Assembly: GCA_013368445.1 (NCBI GenBank)
Contig: JAACJO010000026.1
Location: forward strand, 372,001 to 436,000
DNA: 64,000 nt
Direction: 5' to 3'
Origin: Leucocoprinus leucothites
Taxonomy: Eukaryota > Basidiomycota > Agaricomycetes > Agaricales > Agaricaceae
Below, piece after piece: positions 1 through 9,225 of the stretch. The notes beneath the pieces were generated by a model. That model saw only the letters and a list, made by a program, of their open reading frames with translations, searched no databases and was not told the origin of the DNA. A program made the position numbers and the translations under genes. How positions within the stretch are numbered: position 1 is the stretch's first letter; each line of letters opens with the position of its first letter.

Positions 1-1650
1 ACGTGAACCGGAGTCAGTTTGGGGGTGCAATGATGAAGGATAACAAAATTACAAGCTTCCAAGCTTCGACCTTCGTGGTCAGGTGTAGGATTTCCGACGA
101 TAGCGAAGTTTTCTGCTTAGATATTGAGTCATTTATGAAACTTGTGAGGACAAATGCATTTACGAGGTTGCAGTGTCCCGGGTGCGGGAGCGCAAGCCAC
201 GTTTGAAATAAGAGCAAATCCTAAGACGAGCAAAAGTGACGAGCGCATCGGGTGAATGGATGATGGATGGAGGAGTAGTGCAGTTCGAGAGGAAGCAGAA
301 AGCCGTACCTCTGTCTTAATGTTCTTCGGGCTTTATACTTGAGCGTGTTCCAAAGTGGGATGTCTCAAGATATGATTTTCTGGAAGTCGTCCGCTGTCTG
401 TTTCAAATTGAGTGGTATTGTTGGTCACTGTTGGACTGGAAGGGGGCCAGTTCTAATCATTATGATGTATGGGACTGAGATCTGATATCGTATGTGATTT
501 CTGTCCTCTTATTTTGGCGAATAAGGTTTAATTCAAGTCTACTTCGCTTCTGCCCATGGAGCCTCTATGAGCCTTCTCCTTCCATGAAACCCATTCCAAG
601 GTTCGACTTTCTGGGTCATGCTCCTAAGAATATACGGTAAGATATCCTATGGGGAAAAAGAACCCCTTTTCCCGTTACGACCAATAGACGCGAAGGTGAT
701 ACTTTCTATATTTGTCCCGAAGTCGAAACAGCGGCACTTGCCTGAAAGCTTTCCATTATGCACCTGTGAAGCTAGGAAAAGGAGGAGCAAGGTCACAATT
801 GGACATGCGATGATTTCGCCCCCGAGTCCCGTTTTGTCAAGCCTGAAACCATGAAATACTCTCGCGACCGCTCTGAAGCTCCCAGTGTCCACCCTTCCAG
901 CACCCAGTATTTGGACTTTAAAACTCGGAGTGCACTGAATGAGATCTGTACGGTGTGTTCCTTGATATCCAGTATTTCGTGAAGGTTTATCTTTTAGTTT
1001 GTGCTCGCCATTCCGACAGACAAATAATGGAGGACATGCGAATGTGAGAGTAGTGGCTCGATACCACAATTCGAAACTCTCTGACGACTGGGTTGACCAT
1101 CTGACAACGTCTCTCATGGCTCAGGTATCGCGACGGTGAACAATGATACGTCCAATTGTCGGTGATTGTTTTCTGCTTTCTTTTCCCAGGCTCACTGGTA
1201 GACACGACGGCAGTTTTCCCGGGTAACGTAGCACCTGAGCAGCTGACTTGAGATCAGGCCAAGATCACTGCCATCACTCGATGGTTCGAAGACATCTGTC
1301 CGGCCCTATGGTCTACAGCCTTGAGCCCAGGTCTCTGTCCCCTGCCGATACGGGGGCCAAGTTGATCCACGTTGATTCCACAGCCGTCCTGCATGGCGGC
1401 TCTAAGGATCGACCCTTGAGGCCGATTAAATTTTAGGTGTCTCCCTGACATGTCAGCCGATTTGTAAGCGCTGATGGGTCACGTTTGATGGAAAACTGAA
1501 TTGTTCGGTTAAAGAATCCGCTTTGGCACCCTTGCGGCTCTATCTAAACATAGACTCCCACTCCTCCAGCTTGCACATGAAAACGGGGACCGAAGGGAAC
1601 AAGACGTCTCCTTACAACTGATGCGCTCCCAGGCTTGAACCCAATCCACC
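1..1650. other. Intergenic, no supported gene
   Basis: Short open frames occur on both strands but none has a recognisable domain, a credible splice structure or a family-like composition. The last 100 bases before 1651 are the presumed promoter and leader of the 7-TM gene; an AT-rich stretch near 1541-1552 could be its core promoter, but this is weak. Confidence 0.5.
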
Positions 1651-2876
1651 ATGAGCAACCCCTACGCACCGCCAAACGAGACTTCCTTCGAGTTGTACAA
1701 CGAGCGGACCATTATCGATGGCCTGTTTCTTGGTGCCATAGCTTATGGTGAGTTATGATTTATGTTTACACCTTTTAAAAAAAAAGCAGTTTGATCAACA
1801 ATCTGTCTGATGTTCTCAGGTGTTCACCTCACTCTTTTCATCTGGTGTTTCCACTTACTCCTCCAGAAGAAGAAATCTCGACCCGATTACCTTCTCATGC
1901 TCTATGTTTCACTCTTGTTCATCATGGGCAACATTGGCAACGGAACCAACATCAAAGTTGGAGAACTGACGTTCGTGGACAACCGGAATTTCCCAGGAGG
2001 ACCTAATGCATTCTTCGCCACGGGAGGCGGTCCTGTCGGCCTTACATGCAACGTAGTTTATATCATTAACACTTGGTTCCAAGATGGTCTGCTGGTGAGT
2101 AGCCAACTTCTTCAATGTTGTTACCGTTGCTCAAATCGAGTTCCAGCTCTATCGCTTCTGGATGTTCTTTGCTCGTGATGGTCGCTGGTATTTCGCCCTT
2201 CTCCCTGGAATCATGTTCTTGGCATCAGTTGGTCAGTCACTCACTTACTCTATGTCAAAGTAACCGGACTCATCTCTTGTAGCTCTTTCTCTAATTCTGA
2301 TCGTCATGCTCTGCGTTCCCGGAATAACCCTTTGGTCGACAATCAGCATCAACCTGGCTATCCCCTACTGGTCAATATCCATCGCACTAAACGTCATTAT
2401 TACGGCCTGTATCTCGGCCCGGCTCCTCTACATGCGTTATCAGATGCGCAATGCTCTAGTTGGGTCGGGCTCTGAGTATATATCCGTCACTTCTATGATG
2501 GTCGAGTCTGCAGCGATCTACACTGTGAACGGCTTGATATTCCTTGTTAGCTATGCCGTCAACAGCCCAATCCAGAACCTCGCGCTTCCAGTCCTGGGGC
2601 AAACTCAGGTATGCTCATCAGTGTCAATGATACTCGATCCGTTGCTTAATCATTCTCCAGTCAATTGCACCCTTACTCATCATCTTGCGCGTGCTACAAG
2701 GGCGTGCTTGGTCATCATCCTCTCTTGCCAAGTTCCAAACCGGAACTGACGTCAAGTTCAACAATAATAGCACCACTATGCTCCAATCGGGTGGGACTGG
2801 GCCGACTCTTACCATGAGAAGCAAGGGAGCGAATGAGAGTAATCCCAGCTTCAAGGCAGAGGGTGCGGCTGTTTGA
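1651..2876 (+). CDS. Seven-transmembrane integral membrane protein (agaricomycete family)
   Basis: Five exons (1651-1747, 1820-2094, 2147-2231, 2283-2608, 2661-2876) join in frame to 332 residues; all introns are GT-AG and 50-73 nt. The protein has an extracellular-looking N-terminus with an NET glycosylation sequon, about seven hydrophobic helices, an RFWMFFARD loop after helix 3, and a polar cytoplasmic tail from about residue 275. This layout is typical of the large lineage-specific 7-TM families of agaricomycetes (DUF6533/DUF6534-like), whose role is not established; a receptor or scaffold is only a guess. It stands upstream of the iminopeptidase gene on the same strand with no sign of a functional link. 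The splice model is well supported by frame; the function is unknown. Confidence 0.8.
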
Positions 2877-3340
2877 TGCAACAATAATGTACGACTGATT
2901 GTTGTGGTGTATTTCACGATCCTTTTCTTTACCTTTGCCGCGCTTATTGCGCGGTTCATGTGTTACCCTGATATCATGATACCAGCTTTGTTTGATATAG
3001 ATGATACGTGTGATGATCTTGAACGCAACCTTCCCTATCGCCGTGGTTAAATCGGTGTTATCTGTTATTCCAGGTTATTCCTCGTGGGTCTTGTATTTCT
3101 CAAGAACGGGGGAATCTGCAAGTTTAACTCCCACGATCATGCGGTCGAAGGCTCGTGCCAAGAATAACTTCCGAGGTTCCTCAAGCTCCTAGAGCCATAA
3201 GTACGATGGCTCATCATTCAAGGATGTATATTCCAACCTCTACTCAACGATCTATCGATCAAGTCAGTAGAAACCAAAACCTTTCAAAGAGTTCTTGGAA
3301 CAATTGACTTCATCTCTTTCCCTTCTTTTGCTCCAGACTC
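2877..3340. other. Intergenic, no supported gene
   Basis: Short frames only. It probably holds the 3' end of the 7-TM transcript and the leader of the iminopeptidase gene. A pyrimidine-rich stretch ending in AG just before 3341 could be a leader intron acceptor. Confidence 0.4.
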
Positions 3341-4384
3341 ATGACAGTACCACGGGATACTTCCAGCACATTCCCAACCGCAGACGGGAAGATGTCGTGG
3401 AGTGTACCGAATGCGGGAAAAGAGTGCGAGACGTGGTATCAGGTATTCGGCGATTTAAAGTTGGGGGTTCGGCCATTGGTTGTTCTTCACGGCGGTCCTG
3501 GTGTGACTTCCGACTACCTTACTGTCTTCTCCGATCTCACGCAAAAGAAATCAATTCCCGTGGTCATTTACGACCAGCTTGGGAACGGAAGATCTACGCA
3601 CCTACAGGAAAAAATGGGAGATACCACGTTTTGGACGGAGCAACTCTTTCTGAACGAACTTAAAAGCCTGTTGGAACACTTAGGGATTTATGACGATTAC
3701 GACATTCTTGGGCACTCGTGGGGTGGGATGCTGGGAGCACGGCACGCTGTTAGGCAGCCTGGTGGCCTAAAACACCTCGTACTCATGTCTGCCCCAGTTT
3801 CCAACGAGCTTTGGATCCAGGCTCAGGAGATCCTTCGGAGGAAACTCCCACAAGAAACTCAGGACGTTTTAGACCGGTGTGAAAGGGAGGGGAAGACAGA
3901 AAGCCAAGAATATCAGGCAGCTGTTCAAGCATACTATTCGCGCTTTCTTTGCACACTAAACCCGATGCCGGAGCCCTTGATTGCAAGTTTCGGCTGGCTG
4001 GAAAAGGACCCAACGGTTTATTTCACGATGTGAGGTGAATGGACTGAATTGATCTGCAAAGTTTGACCTAGCTTTAGGAATGGACCATCAGAATTCTACG
4101 TGACCGGTCCGAATAAGGACTGGACGATCGTCGATGAAGCTCATAAGATCTCGGTTCCGACGTTGCTCACAAATGGATGGAAGGATGAAGCGGCTGATAG
4201 TTGTGTTTATCCCTTTTTCCGATTGATTCCTCGAGTCCGTTGGATTCAGTTTGCGGTGCGTTGACGGGAGAGCTGTTTCTTCAAACCACCGATTTATAAG
4301 CTACAACAGGAGTCAAGTCATATGGCACACTTTGAGGAGCGAGAAAAATTTATGGACGTAGTTGGACAGTTTCTGAGCGAGTAG
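3341..4384 (+). CDS. Proline iminopeptidase-like alpha/beta hydrolase (peptidase family S33)
   Basis: Exons 3341-4029, 4078-4255 and 4310-4384 give 313 residues, the usual length for fungal S33 enzymes. The oxyanion-hole motif HGGPG lies at residues 50-54 and the nucleophile elbow GHSWGG at 124-129 (Ser126). The catalytic Asp (NGWKDEAAD region) is in exon 2 and the catalytic His (SSHMAHFEE) in exon 3, so the triad is complete only after splicing. The family removes N-terminal proline or other residues from peptides or hydrolyses small esters and amides; it has no signal peptide and is probably cytosolic. It lies about 0.6 kb upstream of the UstYa/peptide block on the same strand. A role in trimming that peptide is possible but not shown. 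Confidence 0.88.
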
Positions 4385-4968
4385 TCTCATCCATCGGTTC
4401 TCGCGCATAGAGATTTCCATTGCGTATCCCTGACTATTTACAATGAAACTGATGACCTGGGGCATGTCGTAAAATCGTGCTCACCAGTTAATTATGACCT
4501 CATTATAGCAGGTTGAACCTGAACATTCCGACACTGTCTGTCAGGGGTCGAATTACTGCTCAGTTTGGGATCATGTTCCGTGGAAGGAAAGCTAGGTCAC
4601 AGTTTTCAATGTTTCAGCGCCTGGTTCCCCATCGATTCGAATCTCGCAAGCTGAGAAACACGTCCTCATGCTGCATGCATTGCCTTCAACTGTTTCAAAT
4701 CAACCGGTGTAAGTAGAGTGGCCGACGCCAAGGATCTCCAAATATCCATGCATCCCACCTAAGGCCTTGGGCCAGTACCGTCGACATCCGGACATCAGTG
4801 CCGTTAGCATACCCCATTGGTTTGGTAATAATAGGCGACAGTCGGTCACGAGTTCAAAACCTTCAGCTTAGCCATCAAATTCATCATTGCTTCTTATTTC
4901 CTACCACTGAATCGTCTAGTACTGCTCACAGTCGACCCTTTGCTTTGATTACCCCCCTCATCCAGAGA
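4385..4968. other. Intergenic, no supported gene
   Basis: No open frame here resembles a known family. The right end is the promoter/leader of the first UstYa-like gene and the left boundary region of the candidate peptide cluster. Confidence 0.4.
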
Positions 4969-5665
4969 ATGTTCTTCCAGATCAAGACTTGGAAGTACAA
5001 GGTACTCTCATTAAGCATGACGTGACTCTCGCATGCGGTATACTCAATGTAGTCTCCAGCTCCCATATAATGTGCTCTTTGCGACATGCACAGTCGTCGC
5101 TATCCTCAACTTGTTCAGATTATCTATGCTTATGGAAGTAAAGAAGCTAACATTAGCACATGTCGATTTTCGTATGACTCTCTCTGTCCTTTGGAAGTTT
5201 TGGAAAGATACTGACTCCCCGAAAGCAAGGGTGCCAGATGGCTTTCCGCGGCAGCTTCCCTTAAACGTTCGAAATGCAGTCATGTCGTTTAATGATACAT
5301 CCCGCTATGGACTTCATGATGTGCGCGATTGGGAGTCGCTTATACCTACGGGGAATGGTTGGGTGGTACTTGAGCCTGGCCCCAGGTCTTACGCGGTGAC
5401 AATGTACCATCAACTGCACTGTCTCAACGCGATGCGCTACGACCTTACGCAGTCAAAGATTGGCAAAATACCCACTGCGTCGGAACTCGGCCATGCCCAT
5501 CATTGCTATAACTACATTCGCCAGGGTCTGCAGTGTGGTCTAGACTTGACTCTTGACTGGAGGCATGATGGATTGGGTAGTACGGCTCATGTTTGTCGGG
5601 ATTGGGTCCAGATACGAGCGTTCATGGAACAGAATTACAAACAATACCCCATGTACTATACATAA
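4969..5665 (+). CDS. UstYa-like membrane protein (DUF3328), copy 1
   Basis: The preferred model is a short first exon 4969-5001, a 58-nt intron, and exon 5060-5665, giving 212 residues; an unspliced start at 5033 is the alternative. A single N-terminal membrane helix (about residues 14-32) is followed by a lumenal domain. Both signature motifs are complete: HQLHC at about residues 128-132 (YHQLHCLN) and HAHHC at about 156-160, followed by YNYIRQ. In ascomycete dikaritin pathways UstYa/UstYb-type proteins carry out oxidative macrocyclisation of Kex2-released peptides. Downstream lie a second family member, a small membrane protein and a repeat precursor, all on the same strand, which fits that role. 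The substrate and exact reaction are inferred. Confidence 0.82.
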
Positions 5666-6051
5666 TAACGTTTTCCATTCATCATCACCGCTCCATGCAC
5701 GCGAGGAACGATAATTCCTTACCAATCTCCTAGGCGCCAGGTAGATTCTAAGGTATTCATATACGGATAGGGTCCTGTGACGAATAACCATTCATTCCTC
5801 AAATCGCGATACAGATACATAGTACCCTGCCTAATCATTTACCTTATTATGATGATCAAGACAAGGGTGAGAATCATCGCTTAAGGAGTAGGGCAAGGGA
5901 CTCGGGGCAACTCAGGGACATCACTCTTTCCCCTTGCTGCTGTGGCAGTCCCTCATAAAGACATTCTGGACACCGTGCAAGCCAGTGCTATTTTGGGTTT
6001 TGCAAGATCATGATCCCCGATCCCCAAGTTTGTGTCTTGACTTAGCATGAG
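5666..6051. other. Intergenic spacer inside the peptide cluster
   Basis: About 385 bases with no supported gene; presumed terminator of copy 1 and promoter of copy 2. A minus-strand frame overlapping 5540-5791 is a shadow of copy 1. Confidence 0.4.
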
Positions 6052-6795
6052 ATGATCAATGACCACATATACCACATCCCTACCCCCGCAGCGCCCTTGA
6101 CGATATCAATGCACCTCCTCGACGAGTCCAGTATATCTTTCCAGAGAGTTCTACCTCTACTGTTTGTATTGGCATTGAGCACTATCTTCAATGCCATCTT
6201 GACCTGGAATGACTTTCGACTATTATCTAGTTTACGGCGGGATAGTGGTGCGTCGATACTTACTCGATTTCGACGACATTTTTCAATGGTTCCTCTAGAG
6301 TTGAAGTATCTGCCAGGAAGGAACGAGGCTCCAATAAGCTTGAAGCCAGTACTTCAACTCGTCGATGCAAACGGACACTATGGCATGAGCGCGGACGTCG
6401 AATGGGCGACGCTCCTCCCATCGAACCATGCTACTGGCATTCATCTCGACCCAACTCATGAGCGGCCTTATTTCATCTCCGCCTACCACCAAATATCGTG
6501 CCTCAACACTTTACGGAAGCTTTACGTGAATCCCGGCTGGGCAGACGACACCAGGAAAAAGGATACAGCCCATCATTGTCTAAACGTCTTGCGTCAAGCT
6601 GTCCTCTGCAATGGTGACACCACCTTGGAACCCTCTCACCCAGAATCGCACTCAAATGGAAAGGCGGTCGCTGCCGCAAGTGGCATGGAAGTTCTTCACG
6701 TGTGTAAGAACTGGGAGGAACTTAGAACTATGTCTGAGGACGACAGCTTTGCAAATAGCGATATTCATCATTTATTCGCAAACTCATCACGCTGA
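6052..6795 (+). CDS. UstYa-like membrane protein (DUF3328), copy 2, altered first motif
   Basis: A single exon of 247 residues. The first ATG is at 6052; an internal ATG at 6109 (Met20) lies just before the hydrophobic helix (about residues 33-52) and could be the real start. The fold-marking regions match copy 1: YHQISCLN at about 145-152 and AHHCLNVLRQ at 173-182. The first HxxHC motif reads HQISC here, so its second His is Ser, and the second motif reads TAHHC, without the leading His. The family needs these residues for activity as far as known, so this copy may be a non-catalytic partner or have another specificity; heteromeric UstYa/UstYb pairs are known in ustiloxin biosynthesis. The C-terminal 60 residues are polar and unlike copy 1. 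Confidence 0.78.
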   Translation: MINDHIYHIPTPAAPLTISMHLLDESSISFQRVLPLLFVLALSTIFNAILTWNDFRLLSSLRRDSGASILTRFRRHFSMVPLELKYLPGRNEAPISLKPVLQLVDANGHYGMSADVEWATLLPSNHATGIHLDPTHERPYFISAYHQISCLNTLRKLYVNPGWADDTRKKDTAHHCLNVLRQAVLCNGDTTLEPSHPESHSNGKAVAAASGMEVLHVCKNWEELRTMSEDDSFANSDIHHLFANSSR

Positions 6796-7157
6796 CCGAC
6801 GCTGCGGCGCCTTTGGAATGATGCTATTGGATCTCAGTTCGTATGCCAAGTCACTGTTCTACAGCTAAACATATTGACTGATAAGACCAATATAACACAG
6901 GCAGGCTTCCCATGGACAGCATTCTGTTCTGGTCGAACATTCGTTATTTACATCTCATGTGGGTCAGCGAAGCCTCAGAGCTAAGCTTCCCAGCAAAGTA
7001 TTGTAGGAGTACATCAATGAGACAAACTTTGATACTTCCCGATCCGGCTTCTCAAACGCCTCTCGGGAGATGCCTGTAAATAGCTCCGAAGACCCGTCAC
7101 AGCAACCTCATAATACAGACACCGATATTATTCCATCATTTCTCTCCCTTCCCTACC
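6796..7157. other. Intergenic spacer inside the peptide cluster
   Basis: No supported gene. The sequence before 7158 contains an AT-rich element near 7077-7084 that could serve as the core promoter of the small membrane protein gene. Confidence 0.35.
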
Positions 7158-7527
7158 ATGAGCAACCACCACGACGAAGAGACGAGAACCCTTCTATCCA
7201 ATGAAGGTGATCCCAGCCTCCCGTCAAAGGTAGACAAACTGGGGGAAACATGGGTTCAGCAGACGGTCACTTCTCGCTCAGTCTACCTCATGTGTTTCTT
7301 TTTCCTTGCATTAAATGCTGGACTCTTAGCAGCCAGTTGGCGAGCTCAGGGGGAAATTAGGAGTGTCTACTCCACTATGGGCCGTGACATTGAGAATCTT
7401 CCACGGCCCGATCCATTCGCAGGGCTGTCTGAGGCGGCGAAAAGCAATGCAGGGGGTGAGGGACCATTTTTCTTTTCGCTTCCGAAATGACAACTGACCA
7501 CTTGAGATAGTCCTTCCCGATTATTGA
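7158..7527 (+). CDS. Small single-pass membrane protein of the UstYa block
   Basis: Exon 7158-7455 and, after a 55-nt GT-AG intron, exon 7511-7527 give 104 residues; the spliced C-terminus is VLPDY. Residues 1-38 are polar and acidic (Asp/Glu-rich, likely cytosolic), a membrane helix lies at about 43-60, and the lumenal part carries LPRPDPFAGL near residues 81-90. The membrane-proximal region, including the RPDPF-GL run, resembles the start of UstYa-family lumenal domains, but the HxxHC region is absent. It may be a truncated UstYa relative or an accessory anchor. If the intron is retained, translation would end at 7490 with a phenylalanine-rich tail. Position between the UstYa genes and the precursor supports membership of the cluster; the function is unknown. 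Confidence 0.65.
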
Positions 7528-8300
7528 AACAGGACACTCACGTAACAGATGTAACATTCTCGGCGTGGAGACAATGCGGTGTTGCTTCGGCTAATCAAAC
7601 ATCACCTGGGAAGCATTTGATAGGCAGAGGCAGAGAATGCTGTTTTAGGGAATGATTCATACGGGATCAAACCTTTCATTAACGACCTGAGATCTATAAG
7701 CGCTCTGATATTTTCCGAGTAACATATGATAGACAACCATTGACGGCGGCGTTCCACCGCTCGTGCTATTTCTGGCTCTCATATCACGTTTGAGGTATGA
7801 AAAGTGACATGGAGCTTCAGTGGCTTATGCTCAAGATGCGACGATGGGAGCGTATTGCGCAAAATGAATTGTGTTGGTATGAAGAGCTCCGCGTATTACA
7901 CACGGGAAGCCTTCCGCGCCCCAATGTCACGCCTCTGGCATGTAAACTAGGCGGCAGAAGGATATATTATACTTGTGCGAGCGTGTTCGCCAAAAATGGA
8001 GTGGCCGACCAAAACCTAGTTCCTCAATTGTCGAGATTGTTCCATTGTCAGAGTCATACTCGTCCTTGAGGGAACACAATAGGTGTTATTCCATTTGAAC
8101 CTATTATGTGTCGTTTTGTTTGGGAAGCCATGGCTTGTCCATCACCCTGAGATTGATTATCTAGGTCCCAGAATAGGTCTATTCGATTCGCCATCTGGAG
8201 CTGTAACCGTCGTTTCTCTGTAAGAGTATTTAAGCCGGAATGTGCGCCCGAGAGGCAACATCCCTTTCATTTTTCAAGAACAAATCCGACAGTTCTAACA
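7528..8300. other. Intergenic, promoter of the repeat precursor
   Basis: No gene was recognised; an open frame at 7797-8069 has no family-like features. A TATA-like TATTTAAG at about 8227-8234 sits about 70 bases before the precursor ATG and is a reasonable core promoter. Confidence 0.45.
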
Positions 8301-8951
8301 ATGAGGCCTTCAGTAATCGCACTTGTGCTCTTCTTGAGCTCTATAGCAGCCGGTATGCCGGTGATCAATAAGCGTGAGCGAAGGTGTTGTCACCCTGTTC
8401 TCCCAGAGCTTACAATAGATCGCTTTAGGTCTCCCGCTTCCGTCAAATTTCGCCCAGGTAGGGAACCCAACTCCCGATTCCGATAGCATCGCAGCGCGAC
8501 GTGAGTTTAGAGAGCGTAATTTTGCTTATTTCTGGCGGAGGGTTAACTTCGCCTTCAGAAGCCAGCAACTTCAAAATGACTGGAAACCCAACACCCGATT
8601 CAAGGCGACGTAAGTGTATTGTCCTGATTTAGAAAACTATGCTTAGTACCACAAAAGGATCTGCAATGCCTGGAAAAAACTTCAGGCAGAGTGGTAATCC
8701 CACACCTGATTCAGAGCGTCGTAAGCGCTGTTTTTGTTATTCCTTGTTCCTCATAACTTACCAGCTACTATCAAGGAGCTCCAGCTGGTGACAACTTCCG
8801 TCAAGCGGGGAATCCGACGCCTGATTCAACACGGCGTGAGTCAGTTTCATTCGATTTTTTTTTTGCCTTACATTGTACTCACCGTTGCGAAGGAGCCGCA
8901 ATGCCTGAGAACTTCAATAACTCCGGTAATCAGACTCCTGGTTCTGAGTAA
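8301..8951 (+). CDS. Secreted multi-repeat peptide precursor with Kex2-type sites, one repeat per exon
   Basis: Six exons (8301-8373, 8429-8500, 8559-8609, 8658-8720, 8776-8835, 8893-8951) total 378 nt, giving 125 residues. Exon 1 encodes a signal peptide (hydrophobic run at residues 5-17) ending in MPVINKR. Each later exon encodes one repeat with consensus NFxxxGNPTPDS; the GNPTPDS core is exact in repeats 1-4 and reads GNQTPGS in repeat 5. Repeats 3 and 4 end in ERR and TRR, repeat 2 in RRR, and exon 1 in KR, all Kex2-type sites. Every intron is phase 1 and splits the boundary codon, normally an Arg. The repeats have no Cys or Tyr; Phe is invariant. The nearby UstYa-like genes suggest a dikaritin-like RiPP precursor. 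At the exon 3 acceptor, AG at 8558 gives Gln after Arg, while AG at 8540 would restore Arg-Arg. The mature product is unknown. Confidence 0.82.
8429..8951 (+). repeat. Five exon-encoded peptide repeats
   Basis: The five repeats differ in length: 24, 17, 21, 20 and 19 codons, counting a split boundary codon with the repeat it begins. They share NF then three variable residues then GNPTPDS. The intervening introns (48-58 nt) do not obviously share sequence beyond splice signals, which suggests old exon duplications under protein-level constraint rather than very recent DNA duplication. Confidence 0.8.
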
Positions 8952-9225
8952 ACCGTGAGGGCCTTAAGTAGGCCACATACTTAGATAACCATAAATACGA
9001 GATATATATTTGTAATGGTATTTCTAGTCCAGCATTATGTCGAATTGAGAGTAATACAATGTGACGCGTCGGAAGGACGATAAGATTAGATTAATCCACG
9101 TGACTGCTCAGTCAGCGTATGGCGTAAGCGAACGCCATAAATAAACCTTTTTGTGTGTGGGACTGGCAAATCGCCCGCTCGCACGGCTTCTTCTCGTCCA
9201 CGCTAATCTCATCAGGTCGGGCCCT

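Noticed and set aside
647..1117. 156-codon minus-strand frame near the left edge
   Set aside because: No domain, no signal peptide, no conserved-looking motif; likely chance.
5033..5065. Unspliced start for UstYa-like copy 1
   Set aside because: Possible, but the spliced model from 4969 uses a normal 58-nt intron and gives a usual cytosolic N-terminus; kept only as an alternative.
8301..8486. 61-residue unspliced reading of the precursor first exon
   Set aside because: It reads through the first two introns, loses the repeat structure and Kex2 pattern; splicing restores repeats in every exon.
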